Below are positions 1 through 7,923 of a DNA stretch of 64,000 nt, piece by piece. Made by a program: the position numbers and the translations under genes. Within the stretch, counting starts at the first letter, position 1. Each line of letters starts with the position of its first letter. Origin of the DNA: Tepidimonas fonticaldi (lineage in GTDB: Bacteria > Pseudomonadota > Gammaproteobacteria > Burkholderiales > Burkholderiaceae_C); NCBI RefSeq assembly GCF_007556755.1, contig NZ_VJOO01000004.1, positions 107,096-171,095 on the forward strand, given 5' to 3'. The notes under the pieces were generated by a model. It had not been told where the DNA came from. It did no database searches and worked only from the letters and a program-made list of their open reading frames with translations.

Positions 1-321
1 CGCGTAGGCAAAGGGGTAGTGCTCCGCCGACGGCTCCAGAAAAAAGTCGAACGGGTTGAACACCGCCATCTCGGCCACCAACTCGACGGTGACCTGAAAT
101 TCCCGCGTCGGTTGGGGAAACACCAGCCGCGCCTGGTAGTTGGCAAACGGGTCCTGCTGCCAGTTGATGAAGTGCGGCTCCGGCGCGACGCGCTGGGTGT
201 AGGACAGGATGCGCGTGCGGCTGTGCGGTGCCGGGCGCAGACGCACCACCTGCGGGCCCAGGCGGACGAGCCGGTCGTATCGATAATGGGTGACGTGGCG
301 GAGCGCGACGTGGATGGCCAT
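1..321 (-). CDS. Transglutaminase-like protein, N-terminal part (cut by window edge)
   Basis: An open frame enters from base 321 on the minus strand and runs off the left edge after 107 residues without a stop. It starts MAIHVALRHVTHYRYD and contains VVRLRPAPHSRT and NWQQDPFANYQARLVFP. This is the signature N-terminal beta-sandwich of the large bacterial transglutaminase-like proteins, which often also carry a DUF2126 C-terminal region. The catalytic Cys-His-Asp domain would lie outside the window. The family is usually encoded beside circularly permuted ATP-grasp and alpha-E proteins, and both occur here at 4937-7394. comEC starts only 35 bases away on the other strand, so the two share a very short divergent promoter region. 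Start choice rests on the conserved N-terminus; no strong ribosome binding site is visible. Confidence 0.85.
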   Translation of the reverse strand, partial: MAIHVALRHVTHYRYDRLVRLGPQVVRLRPAPHSRTRILSYTQRVAPEPHFINWQQDPFANYQARLVFPQPTREFQVTVELVAEMAVFNPFDFFLEPSAEHYPFAYA

Positions 322-356
322 GGTGCTCTGGCGAAGGGAAGAACAGGGAGGGGGAC

Positions 357-2918
357 ATGCCGATCGGGCATCGGGCGCATTCGAGGCCGCCCGCGATAGA
401 ACCAAGCAAAGATCGTGCCATGCTGGAGGGCGCGTGGGCCCAAGCGGGGGCGGCCGCCGTCCGCCGGGCCTGGGGGCCGGCCGGGCTGGGCTGGGTGCTG
501 GGGACGGCGTTGCAGCTCACGCAGGCGTCGCTCTGGCCGGTTTCGGGTTACGGGGCGCTGGCGCTGCTGGCGTTGATGGCGGGCGTCGGGCTGATGCGGG
601 CGATGCGATACTGGCCCCGCAGCCGGTGGGGTTGGTTGCCGGTCGCGGCCGCGCTGGCCTTCGCCGCCACGGGCGGGCGGGCCGTCGGGTTTGCCGCGCA
701 GGCGTTGCCGCCGGCTGCGGACGGTGCCCTCGTGCAGGCCGTCTGGCGGGTGACGGCCATGCCCGGCCGTGGCGTCCAGAGCGTGGCATTCGAGGCCCAG
801 CTGCTGCAGGCCCGCACGCGCGACGGCCACGACCTGCCGATTCGGGGCACGATCCGACTGAGTTGGCGGCCGTTTGGTGCCGTGCGCGGCGAAGCCGCCA
901 TGCCGCGGGTGCTGCCTGGCGAGACGTGGCAGGGCAGCCTGCGCTTGCGCGCGCCGCGCGGGCTGGCCAATCCGCATGGCTTCGATGCCGAAGCCTGGCT
1001 GTGGCGCGAGGGCATCGTCGCCACGGGCAGCGTGTTGGAGGGCGGGCGGCACGAGGCTCCGCGCCGCCTTGCCGACGATCCCTGGCGCCACCCGGTGGAG
1101 CGGGCCCGCACGATGGTGCGCGATGCGATCGTGGAGCGGCTCCAGCCCGGACACGAGCCGGCGGCGGTCGGGTTGGTCGCGGCCTTGGTCACGGGCGACC
1201 AGGGGGCGATCCCTGCCGCGGAGTGGGCCGCGATCCGCGCCACGGGCGTGGCCCATTTGGTCTCCATCTCGGGCCTGCACGTGACGATGTTCGCGGTGAT
1301 CGCCACCGTGGCGGCGGGGCTCGTCTGGCGGGGCGTGGGGCGGCGCTGGCCCTCCGTGCTGTTGCGCTGGCCGGTGCCCGTGGCCGCGGGGGTGGGGGGC
1401 GTGGCACTGGCCACGGCCTATGCCCTGTTCGCGGGCTGGGGCGTGCCCGCCCAGCGCACGGTGAGCATGCTCGCGCTGGTCGTGGCCCTGCGCTTGAGCG
1501 GGCGACGCTGGCCGTGGGGCGCGACCTGGTTGGCCGCCATGGTGGTGGCGGTGGTGCTCGATCCCTGGGCCTTGTTGCAGCCGGGCTTTTGGCTGAGCTT
1601 CGTTGCCGTGGCGGTGCTGTTTGGCCAGGGCGGGGCGGCGTGGCAACCCACCGGTCTGGGGCAGCGCCTGCGCCATGCGGTCATGGGGCTGTTGCGGGTG
1701 CAGGCCGTCATCACCGTGGCGCTGGCGCCGCTGACGTTGTTGTTGTTTGGCCAGGTGTCCGTCATCGGCCTGCTGGCCAATCTGATCGCCATTCCCTGGG
1801 TGACATGGGCCTTGACGCCGGTGGCGCTGGCGGGTGTCGCGGTGGCGCCCTTGTGGGACGCCGCCGCGTGGCTGGCCCAGGCGCTGCTGGCCGTCCTGCG
1901 CTGGCTGGCGGCGTGGCCCATGGCCGTGTGGGAGCGGCCGGCACCGCCCTTGCCGTTGGCCGTGGCCGCCTGCGCCGGGGCAGTGCTGCTGGTGTGGCGC
2001 GCCCCGTGGCGCTGGCGGGTGTGGGGGCTGTGGCTGCTGTGGCCCGTGTTGGCTTTCCGGCCCGCCACGCCGCCGCCGGGGGCGTTCGAGGTGCTGCTGC
2101 CCGACGTGGGGCAGGGCAGTGCCGCCATCGTGCGCACCGCCCGCCACACCTTGGTGTTTGACAGCGGCCCGCCGATGGCGCGCAGCGATGCGGCCGAGCG
2201 CGTGCTGCTGCCGTGGCTGCGCGCCCTGGGCAGCGTGCCCGACGCGGTCGTCATCAGCCATGACGACAGCGACCACGCGGGTGGACTGGCGACGCTGGCC
2301 CAGGCCTTCCCCACCGCGACCTGGTGGGCGTCCTTCGACCCCGGGGCGCGGCATGCAGGCCGGGTGCACACGTGCGCCGCCGGCGTGTCGTGGGCGTGGG
2401 ACGGTGTGTCTTTCGAATTTCTGCACCCGCCAGCGCCCGACTGGGTCCCGCCGCGACAGGGGGGCGACAACGCCCGCTCCTGCGTGCTGCGCATCGGTCA
2501 GGGCGAGCGCGCGGCCCTGCTGGTCGGGGATATCCGCCAGGAGGAGGAAGCGGCTCTGGTCGCGGCCGATCCGACACTGCGCACCGGTCTGTTGGTCGCG
2601 GCGCACCACGGCAGCCGCACCTCCACGGGGGCCGTCTGGCTGGATGCGCTTCGCCCCCGCGCGGTGGTCATTCAGGCGGGTTGGCGCAACCGCTATGGCC
2701 ATCCGCACCCGGCGGTCCTGCAGCGGCTGCAGGCGCGCGGCATTCCCTGGGCGGATACCCCGACCTGCGGGGCGGTCACCTGGCGCAGCGCAGAGCCAAC
2801 CACCCTGGCTTGCGAACGGGCCCGAGCACCGCGCTATTGGCACGCCGTGCCACACGCGGGCGCCGCCGGCACCGAAAATCCCCGCGCCGATGCGGCGTCG
2901 GACGCCGGCGCGGATTGA
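357..2918 (+). CDS. comEC: DNA internalization-related competence protein ComEC/Rec2
   Basis: An 853-residue integral membrane protein that forms the inner-membrane channel for single-stranded DNA in natural transformation. The N-terminal third holds a DUF4131-like region, followed by a multi-span Competence domain (for example HLVSISGLHVTMFAVI near residues 300-320). The C-terminal third is a metallo-beta-lactamase-like domain: LLPDVGQGSAAIVR, then VISHDDSDHAGG near residue 635, and LLVAAHHGSRTSTG near residue 745. The HxxSDH ligand set appears intact. Length is normal for the family. ATG 357 follows a strong AGGGAGGGGG Shine-Dalgarno; ATG 420 (MLEGAW) is the alternative and would remove 21 non-conserved residues. 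The last 85 bases overlap the 3' end of the convergent EAL-GGDEF gene. Confidence 0.93.
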   Translation: MPIGHRAHSRPPAIEPSKDRAMLEGAWAQAGAAAVRRAWGPAGLGWVLGTALQLTQASLWPVSGYGALALLALMAGVGLMRAMRYWPRSRWGWLPVAAALAFAATGGRAVGFAAQALPPAADGALVQAVWRVTAMPGRGVQSVAFEAQLLQARTRDGHDLPIRGTIRLSWRPFGAVRGEAAMPRVLPGETWQGSLRLRAPRGLANPHGFDAEAWLWREGIVATGSVLEGGRHEAPRRLADDPWRHPVERARTMVRDAIVERLQPGHEPAAVGLVAALVTGDQGAIPAAEWAAIRATGVAHLVSISGLHVTMFAVIATVAAGLVWRGVGRRWPSVLLRWPVPVAAGVGGVALATAYALFAGWGVPAQRTVSMLALVVALRLSGRRWPWGATWLAAMVVAVVLDPWALLQPGFWLSFVAVAVLFGQGGAAWQPTGLGQRLRHAVMGLLRVQAVITVALAPLTLLLFGQVSVIGLLANLIAIPWVTWALTPVALAGVAVAPLWDAAAWLAQALLAVLRWLAAWPMAVWERPAPPLPLAVAACAGAVLLVWRAPWRWRVWGLWLLWPVLAFRPATPPPGAFEVLLPDVGQGSAAIVRTARHTLVFDSGPPMARSDAAERVLLPWLRALGSVPDAVVISHDDSDHAGGLATLAQAFPTATWWASFDPGARHAGRVHTCAAGVSWAWDGVSFEFLHPPAPDWVPPRQGGDNARSCVLRIGQGERAALLVGDIRQEEEAALVAADPTLRTGLLVAAHHGSRTSTGAVWLDALRPRAVVIQAGWRNRYGHPHPAVLQRLQARGIPWADTPTCGAVTWRSAEPTTLACERARAPRYWHAVPHAGAAGTENPRADAASDAGAD

Positions 2919-4753
2919 CCGCCGGCCGGGGCGGTCTCCCGCTCCTCCGCGACCACATGGATGCCGCGCTCGGCCTGCTTGGCCAGGTGTTTGGCGGCCG
3001 CCGCCGCGCTGGCCACCTGCTCGGCATTGCGGTAGCGGCCGGGGGAGACGCGCACCACGCCGATGCTCACGGTCGTCAAGCCGTGAAAGCGCATCACCCC
3101 GTGCCGGTCCTCGGCCAGAATGCCACCGGCCTGCCGGGCCGCTGGGTCGTACAGATCGCGGGCCAGGCGGTTGAAGCGCTCCACGGCCGCCAGCAGGCGG
3201 GCGTGCCAGTCGGCGCTTTGCATCAGCAGCACGAAGTCGTCACCGCCGACGTGCCCGATGAAGTCCCGCCGCGGATCGCAAGCGCCTGTCAAGCAGCGGG
3301 CTTGCAGGCGGATCATCTCGTCGCCGCGCCAGTAGCCGTAGTGGTCGTTGAAGGCCTTGAAGTGGTTCAGATCCGCATAGCAGGCGGTGAAGGCCTCGCC
3401 GTGGTCCAGCAGCCGCTCGATGTGCAGGGTCAGCGGCACATTGCCGGGCAGGAAGGTCAGCGGGTTGGCGTGGCGGGCGGCCTCGATGCGCGCCTCGGTC
3501 ACGCGGCGCACGAGCTGCTCGCCCGTGCCCAGACCCAGGTAGCGGCCGCCTTCGGTGATGATGAAGCCGTCGCGCAGATAGCGCTGATCGGGCGAGGTCA
3601 GCACCTGCGTGAGCTGCTCGATGGGGGTGTGCACATCCACGCACAGCGGGTCGGCGCTGGCGTGCAGCAGGCACGGACGCCGGCCATACAAATCCCGGAA
3701 GTAGCGCCGCATCGACAGCTCCTGCAGCGTGCGCCGGGCGATCAGGCCGACGGGGTAGCCGCCGGCCACCAGCGCCGCAGCCTCCAGCTCGGGGTGGTGG
3801 TGAAACAGCTCCAGCGCGTCCTCGTGCGTGGCGTCGGCGGGCAGGGCCGGCGCATCGACCAGCAGGGTGTGGGCCGTCAGCCCGCGGTGGATGACGGGGC
3901 GGTCTTCCGGCAGCACGGCGATCTCGCGGCTGTCCAGCACCGCCAGCGCCGCCGCGGGCACGTCGGGCGTGGGCTCGGTGCGCGGATGCCCCAGCAGATA
4001 GCCCTGCACGAACGGGATTCCCAGATCGCGCAGCACCATCAGTTCATCCGCCTCTTCCACGCCTTCGGCGATCAGGCGCGAGCCAAAGGTGTCCGCCAGT
4101 TGCTGCAGTGCGCGCAGGGTCTTGAGCTTGTGGCCCTCCTGGTGCACCCGGCGCACGAAGTATTTGTCGATCTTGACGTATTCCGGGCGCAGCTCCGACC
4201 ACAGCCGCAGACTGGAGCGCCCGTCGCCAAAATCGTCCAGCGCCAGCGCGGCGCCCGCGGCACGCCAGACCGACAGCGCCTCCTGCACCGCGGCCAGGTC
4301 GTGCACCCGCTCATGCTCGGTCAGCTCCAGCACCACACCGGCCAGGTCCAGCCCCGCCGTCTGCAGCGGATCCGCCGCGCCCGGCCCCCCACCCACGCGC
4401 AGCGCACCGTGCACCAGCGCCTGCGCGCTCAGGTTGACGAACAGTTGTCCGGGCCCGGGCCCGAGCGTGTCGTGGCGGCGCGCCAAGGCCGCGACCAGGC
4501 AGGCGTGTTCCAGCTCCAGCGTGCAGCCTTCGCGCCGGGCGGCCGCAAACAACGTATCCGGGGTGCGCCAGGCACAGCCGGCGGGTGTGCGCACCAGGGC
4601 CTCGTGTCCGACGACGCGGCGCGCCGCGGCGTCCACGATGGGTTGCAGGTGCATGTGCAGCGTGCCCGCGCGCAGTAGGGTGCGCACGCTGTGCGGGTCG
4701 GGTGGCGCCGAGGCGCCGGGCAGGGTCAGGATGGGCGTATCCATGGCGTTCAT
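2834..4753 (-). CDS. EAL-CBS-GGDEF cyclic-di-GMP signalling protein
   Basis: A 639-residue soluble protein with no membrane segments. The EAL phosphodiesterase domain is N-terminal (about residues 25-250): HEALVRT at 50-56, ELTEHE, LALDDFGDG, VKIDKYFV and LIAEGVEEADEL, so the metal-binding and catalytic acidic residues look present. A CBS-like sensory middle follows (about 270-420; AHTLLVDAPAL, GLIARRTLQELSMRRYF). A C-terminal GGDEF domain ends the fold with the variant signature GGDDF at 503-507. EAL-first order with a central CBS pair is a known subtype. Net activity cannot be told from sequence; the variant GGDDF may still cyclise GTP. ATG 4753 and in-frame ATG 4744 are both possible starts. 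The last 28 codons overlap comEC on the other strand. Confidence 0.92.
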   Translation of the reverse strand: MNAMDTPILTLPGASAPPDPHSVRTLLRAGTLHMHLQPIVDAAARRVVGHEALVRTPAGCAWRTPDTLFAAARREGCTLELEHACLVAALARRHDTLGPGPGQLFVNLSAQALVHGALRVGGGPGAADPLQTAGLDLAGVVLELTEHERVHDLAAVQEALSVWRAAGAALALDDFGDGRSSLRLWSELRPEYVKIDKYFVRRVHQEGHKLKTLRALQQLADTFGSRLIAEGVEEADELMVLRDLGIPFVQGYLLGHPRTEPTPDVPAAALAVLDSREIAVLPEDRPVIHRGLTAHTLLVDAPALPADATHEDALELFHHHPELEAAALVAGGYPVGLIARRTLQELSMRRYFRDLYGRRPCLLHASADPLCVDVHTPIEQLTQVLTSPDQRYLRDGFIITEGGRYLGLGTGEQLVRRVTEARIEAARHANPLTFLPGNVPLTLHIERLLDHGEAFTACYADLNHFKAFNDHYGYWRGDEMIRLQARCLTGACDPRRDFIGHVGGDDFVLLMQSADWHARLLAAVERFNRLARDLYDPAARQAGGILAEDRHGVMRFHGLTTVSIGVVRVSPGRYRNAEQVASAAAAAKHLAKQAERGIHVVAEERETAPAGGQSAPASDAASARGFSVPAAPACGTACQ

Positions 4754-4936
4754 GGCAGAGCGCCACAGCGTACCGGCCGTCTGTGACCGCTTGGTGACAC
4801 GTCACGGTGGGCCGGCGCGCCGTTGCGTGGACCCTCACCCGGTGCGCCGGCTGGCCCGCGCCTTGCTACCATGGACTGCAGACCGCGGGGCGAGCGCCGG
4901 CTTCGTTCCGCGCCGCAAACGCCCAGGGACCCGACC

Positions 4937-6391
4937 ATGACCCCAGCCCCCCGCACCGGATACGACGAAATGACCGCCGCCGACGGCGGCGTGCGCCCCC
5001 ACTACGCCGCCTATGCCCGCTGGCTGGCCCAGCAACCGCCGGAGCGCATGGCCGCGCGCCGGGAGGAGGCGGAGATGATCTTTCGCCGCGTCGGCATCAC
5101 CTTTGCCGTCTACGGCGACAAGGACGAGGACGGCGCGGGCACGGAGCGCTTGATCCCCTTCGATCTGATCCCCCGCGTGATCCCCGCGCACGAATGGCAG
5201 TTGTTGCAGCGCGGGCTGGTGCAGCGGGTGACGGCGCTCAACCGCTTCATCCACGACATCTACCACGGGCAGGAGATTCTGCGCGCCGGCGTCGTGCCGC
5301 GCGAGCAGGTGGAGCGCAATGCCCAGTTTCGCCCCGAAATGGTGGGCGTTGACGTGCCGATGGGCGTCTATGCCCACATTGCGGGCATCGATATCGTGCG
5401 TGCACCCATACCGGGCGGCGCGGGCGAAGCCCAGTACTATGTGCTGGAGGACAACCTGCGTGTGCCCTCCGGGGTGAGCTACATGCTCGAGGACCGCAAC
5501 ATGATGATGCGGCTGTTCCCCGAGCTGTTCCGCGACCACCGCGTCGCCCCGGTGGCGCACTACCCGGACCTGCTGCTGGAGACGCTGCGCGCCGTGGCCC
5601 CCAGCCACACGGCCGAGCCGACCGTCGTCGTCATGACGCCGGGCATCTACAACAGCGCGTATTTCGAGCACGCCTTCCTGGCCCAGCAGATGGGGGTGGA
5701 GCTGGTGGAGGGCCAGGACCTGTTCGTGCGCGACGGCTTCGTCTACATGCGCACCACGCGCGGTCCGCAGCGGGTGGATGTGATCTATCGCCGCATCGAC
5801 GACGATTTTCTGGATCCGCTGGCGTTTCGGCCCGACTCCACCCTGGGTTGCGCCGGGCTGCTGGACGCCTACCGCCGCGGCAACGTGACCCTGTGCAATG
5901 CGATCGGCACCGGTGTGGCCGACGACAAATCCCTCTACCCCTACGTGCCCAAGATGATCGAGTTCTACCTGGGGGAGTCGCCCATCCTCGCCAACGTGCC
6001 CACCTACCTGGGGCGCGATCCGCAGGCCCTGGCCTACATCCTGGACCACCTGCCCGAGCTGGTCGTCAAGGAGGTGCACGGCGCCGGTGGCTACGGCATG
6101 CTGGTCGGCCCCGCGGCCACGGCGGCGGAGATCGAGCACTTCCGCGCGGCGCTGCGCGCCCGCCCCGACCACTACATCGCCCAGCCGACCCTCTCGCTGT
6201 CCACCTGCCCCACCTATGTCGAGCAGGGGATCGCGCCGCGGCACATCGACCTGCGCCCCTTCGTGCTGTCCGGCAAGACCGTGCAGATGGTGCCCGGGGG
6301 CCTGACGCGCGTCGCGCTGCGCGAGGGGTCGCTGGTCGTCAACTCGTCGCAGGGCGGCGGTACCAAGGACACCTGGGTGCTGGAAGCCTGA
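4937..6391 (+). CDS. Circularly permuted ATP-grasp type 2 protein (COG2308)
   Basis: A 484-residue cytoplasmic protein of the DUF404/DUF407 circularly permuted ATP-grasp family, predicted amide or peptide ligase with unknown substrate. Family hallmarks are FIHDIYHGQEIL near residue 115, YYVLEDNLRVPSGVSYML near 180, VMTPGIYNSAYFEHAFLA near 240, and KEVHGAGGYGMLVGP near 385. Start at ATG 4937 (MTPAPRTGYDEM) is chosen because the longer frame upstream is not conserved in style. It is followed after 34 bases by the alpha-E gene, its usual partner, so the two are probably co-transcribed. The pair and a transglutaminase are associated in many proteobacteria; here the transglutaminase lies 4.6 kb away and divergent. 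Confidence 0.93.
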   Translation: MTPAPRTGYDEMTAADGGVRPHYAAYARWLAQQPPERMAARREEAEMIFRRVGITFAVYGDKDEDGAGTERLIPFDLIPRVIPAHEWQLLQRGLVQRVTALNRFIHDIYHGQEILRAGVVPREQVERNAQFRPEMVGVDVPMGVYAHIAGIDIVRAPIPGGAGEAQYYVLEDNLRVPSGVSYMLEDRNMMMRLFPELFRDHRVAPVAHYPDLLLETLRAVAPSHTAEPTVVVMTPGIYNSAYFEHAFLAQQMGVELVEGQDLFVRDGFVYMRTTRGPQRVDVIYRRIDDDFLDPLAFRPDSTLGCAGLLDAYRRGNVTLCNAIGTGVADDKSLYPYVPKMIEFYLGESPILANVPTYLGRDPQALAYILDHLPELVVKEVHGAGGYGMLVGPAATAAEIEHFRAALRARPDHYIAQPTLSLSTCPTYVEQGIAPRHIDLRPFVLSGKTVQMVPGGLTRVALREGSLVVNSSQGGGTKDTWVLEA

Positions 6392-6425
6392 CCCCAACCC
6401 TTGCCCGATTTTTCTGGAGGCCGAC

Positions 6426-7394
6426 ATGCTGTCCCGCACCGCCGATCACCTGTTCTGGATGGCGCGCTACACCGAACGCGCCGAAAACACCGCCCGCATG
6501 CTGGACGTGCACTATCAAACCTCGCTGCTGCCGCAGTCCGACGCGGTGGCGCGGCAAGGCTGGGAGGGGCTGTTGCGCATCAGCGAGCTGATGCCCGCCT
6601 ACCAATACCAGTATGGCGAGATCAGCGCGCGCGACGTGCTGCACTTCATGGTGCGCGACGAGCACAACCCGTCGAGCATCTTCTCGTGCCTGCGCGCGGC
6701 GCGGGAAAACGCCCGTGCCGTGCGCGGCGTGCTCACCACCGAGATGTGGGAGACCCAAAACCAGACCTGGCTGGAACTGCAGCGCCTGTTGCGCGCCGGC
6801 GACTTCGAGCGCGATCCGGGGCATTTTTTCGAGTGGGTCAAGTTCCGTTCGCACGTCTCGCGCGGGGTGGCCTACGGCACCATGCTGCAGGACGAGGCCT
6901 TTCACTTCCTGCGCATGGGCACGTTTTTGGAGCGGGCCGACAACACCGCGCGCATGTTGGACGTCAAGTTCCATGCCGCGGCGCCCGAGGTGGCCACACC
7001 CGCCGGCCCCCTGTCGGCCGCCGATCCGACGCTGGACTTCTACCACTGGAGCAGCATACTGCGCAGCGTCAGCGCCTTCGAGATCTACCGCAAGGTCTAC
7101 CGCAGCGTGATCACGCCCGAGCGGGTGGCCGAGTTGCTCATCCTGCGCGGGGACATGCCGCGCAGCCTGACGGCCTGTCTGGACGAGGTGGTGCGCAACC
7201 TGGAGGCTGTGCGCAACGACCACTCGGCCGAGACCGAGCGCCACGCCGGCCGGCTGCGCGCCGAGTTGCGCTTCGCCCGCATCGACGAGATTCTGGCCAA
7301 TGGCCTGCACGCCTTCCTGACGCAGTTTCTGGAGCGGGTCAACGCGCTGGGCACGCGCATCAGTCAGACCTTTTTGCTGCCCGTGTCGGCCTGA
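6426..7394 (+). CDS. Alpha-E domain protein (COG2307, DUF403)
   Basis: A 322-residue all-helical alpha-E family protein. The diagnostic N-terminus MLSRTADHLFWMARYTERAE is complete, and the repeat of this motif (FLRMGTFLERADNTARMLDV, about residues 160-180) marks the second half of the fold. Biochemistry is unknown; the genomic link to permuted ATP-grasp ligases and transglutaminases suggests a role in making or processing a small peptide conjugate. A strong TGGAGG lies 8 bases before the ATG. The 3' end overlaps the convergent DUF1850 gene by 35 bases. Confidence 0.93.
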   Translation: MLSRTADHLFWMARYTERAENTARMLDVHYQTSLLPQSDAVARQGWEGLLRISELMPAYQYQYGEISARDVLHFMVRDEHNPSSIFSCLRAARENARAVRGVLTTEMWETQNQTWLELQRLLRAGDFERDPGHFFEWVKFRSHVSRGVAYGTMLQDEAFHFLRMGTFLERADNTARMLDVKFHAAAPEVATPAGPLSAADPTLDFYHWSSILRSVSAFEIYRKVYRSVITPERVAELLILRGDMPRSLTACLDEVVRNLEAVRNDHSAETERHAGRLRAELRFARIDEILANGLHAFLTQFLERVNALGTRISQTFLLPVSA

Positions 7395-7914
7395 CGCCCC
7401 CGCTCGCCGGGCCGTCGCCGGTCACCCGGCACGGGCGCAGCCGCACCGCGCCAGCGTCGGACGCGCTGGCGCCGGACGGGACTGGGCCGGCCCACTCGCG
7501 CAGCGGCCGGCACCGGCCGTCCAGGCACAGCGTGTAGTCGGCCGTGTAGGCCGAGTGCATCAGCCGCAGGGCGGGCAGGGCGACGGGGGGCGGCGACCAT
7601 TCATAGCCGCCATCGCGCCACACGGCGTCCGGCGCCGGCTCCATCCCCGCGCCCGAACCCCGCACCCGGGCCCACAGCGGGCACAGGGCACCGTCCCGCG
7701 CGGGGGCACAACGCTGTCCGGTGTCGGTGGGGGCGAGCAGGGCGTAGGACTCCTCCCACCGCACGCGCTCGATGGAATGCGTCCACGCCAGCGTCAGGGT
7801 GCGCGCGGGCAGCACGACTTCGGCCCCCAGCGGCGGCCCCCCGTCCGTCGGTGGCAGGTCCGCGGCCGAGGCCGCCCACAGCAGACACAGCGCCCAGGCA
7901 GTGGGCCCGGCCAT
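7360..7914 (-). CDS. DUF1850 domain protein, TRAP-TAXI companion
   Basis: A 184-residue small secreted-type protein. It starts MAGPTAWALCLLWAASA, a short signal-like hydrophobic stretch, then shows the DUF1850 pattern FxLxWxHSIERVxWxExY (here LAWTHSIERVRWEESYAL) and a C-terminal LRLMHSAYTADYTLCL. DUF1850 proteins are encoded next to the fused TRAP permeases of the TAXI type; their role is not known. It begins 9 bases after the permease stop and is the last gene of a three-gene transcription unit. The last 12 residues overlap the alpha-E gene on the other strand. Confidence 0.82.
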   Translation of the reverse strand: MAGPTAWALCLLWAASAADLPPTDGGPPLGAEVVLPARTLTLAWTHSIERVRWEESYALLAPTDTGQRCAPARDGALCPLWARVRGSGAGMEPAPDAVWRDGGYEWSPPPVALPALRLMHSAYTADYTLCLDGRCRPLREWAGPVPSGASASDAGAVRLRPCRVTGDGPASGGVRPTRAAKRSD

Positions 7915-7923
7915 GGCCGCCGC

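Noticed and set aside
2324..4678. Plus-strand open frame opposite the EAL-GGDEF gene.
   Set aside because: Mirrors a complete EAL-CBS-GGDEF protein; no independent motif or start signal.
4754..4936. GTGAC/GTCAC repeat (4794-4805) in the spacer between the c-di-GMP gene and the ATP-grasp gene.
   Set aside because: Only five-base arms and no promoter box in register; likely chance in this composition.
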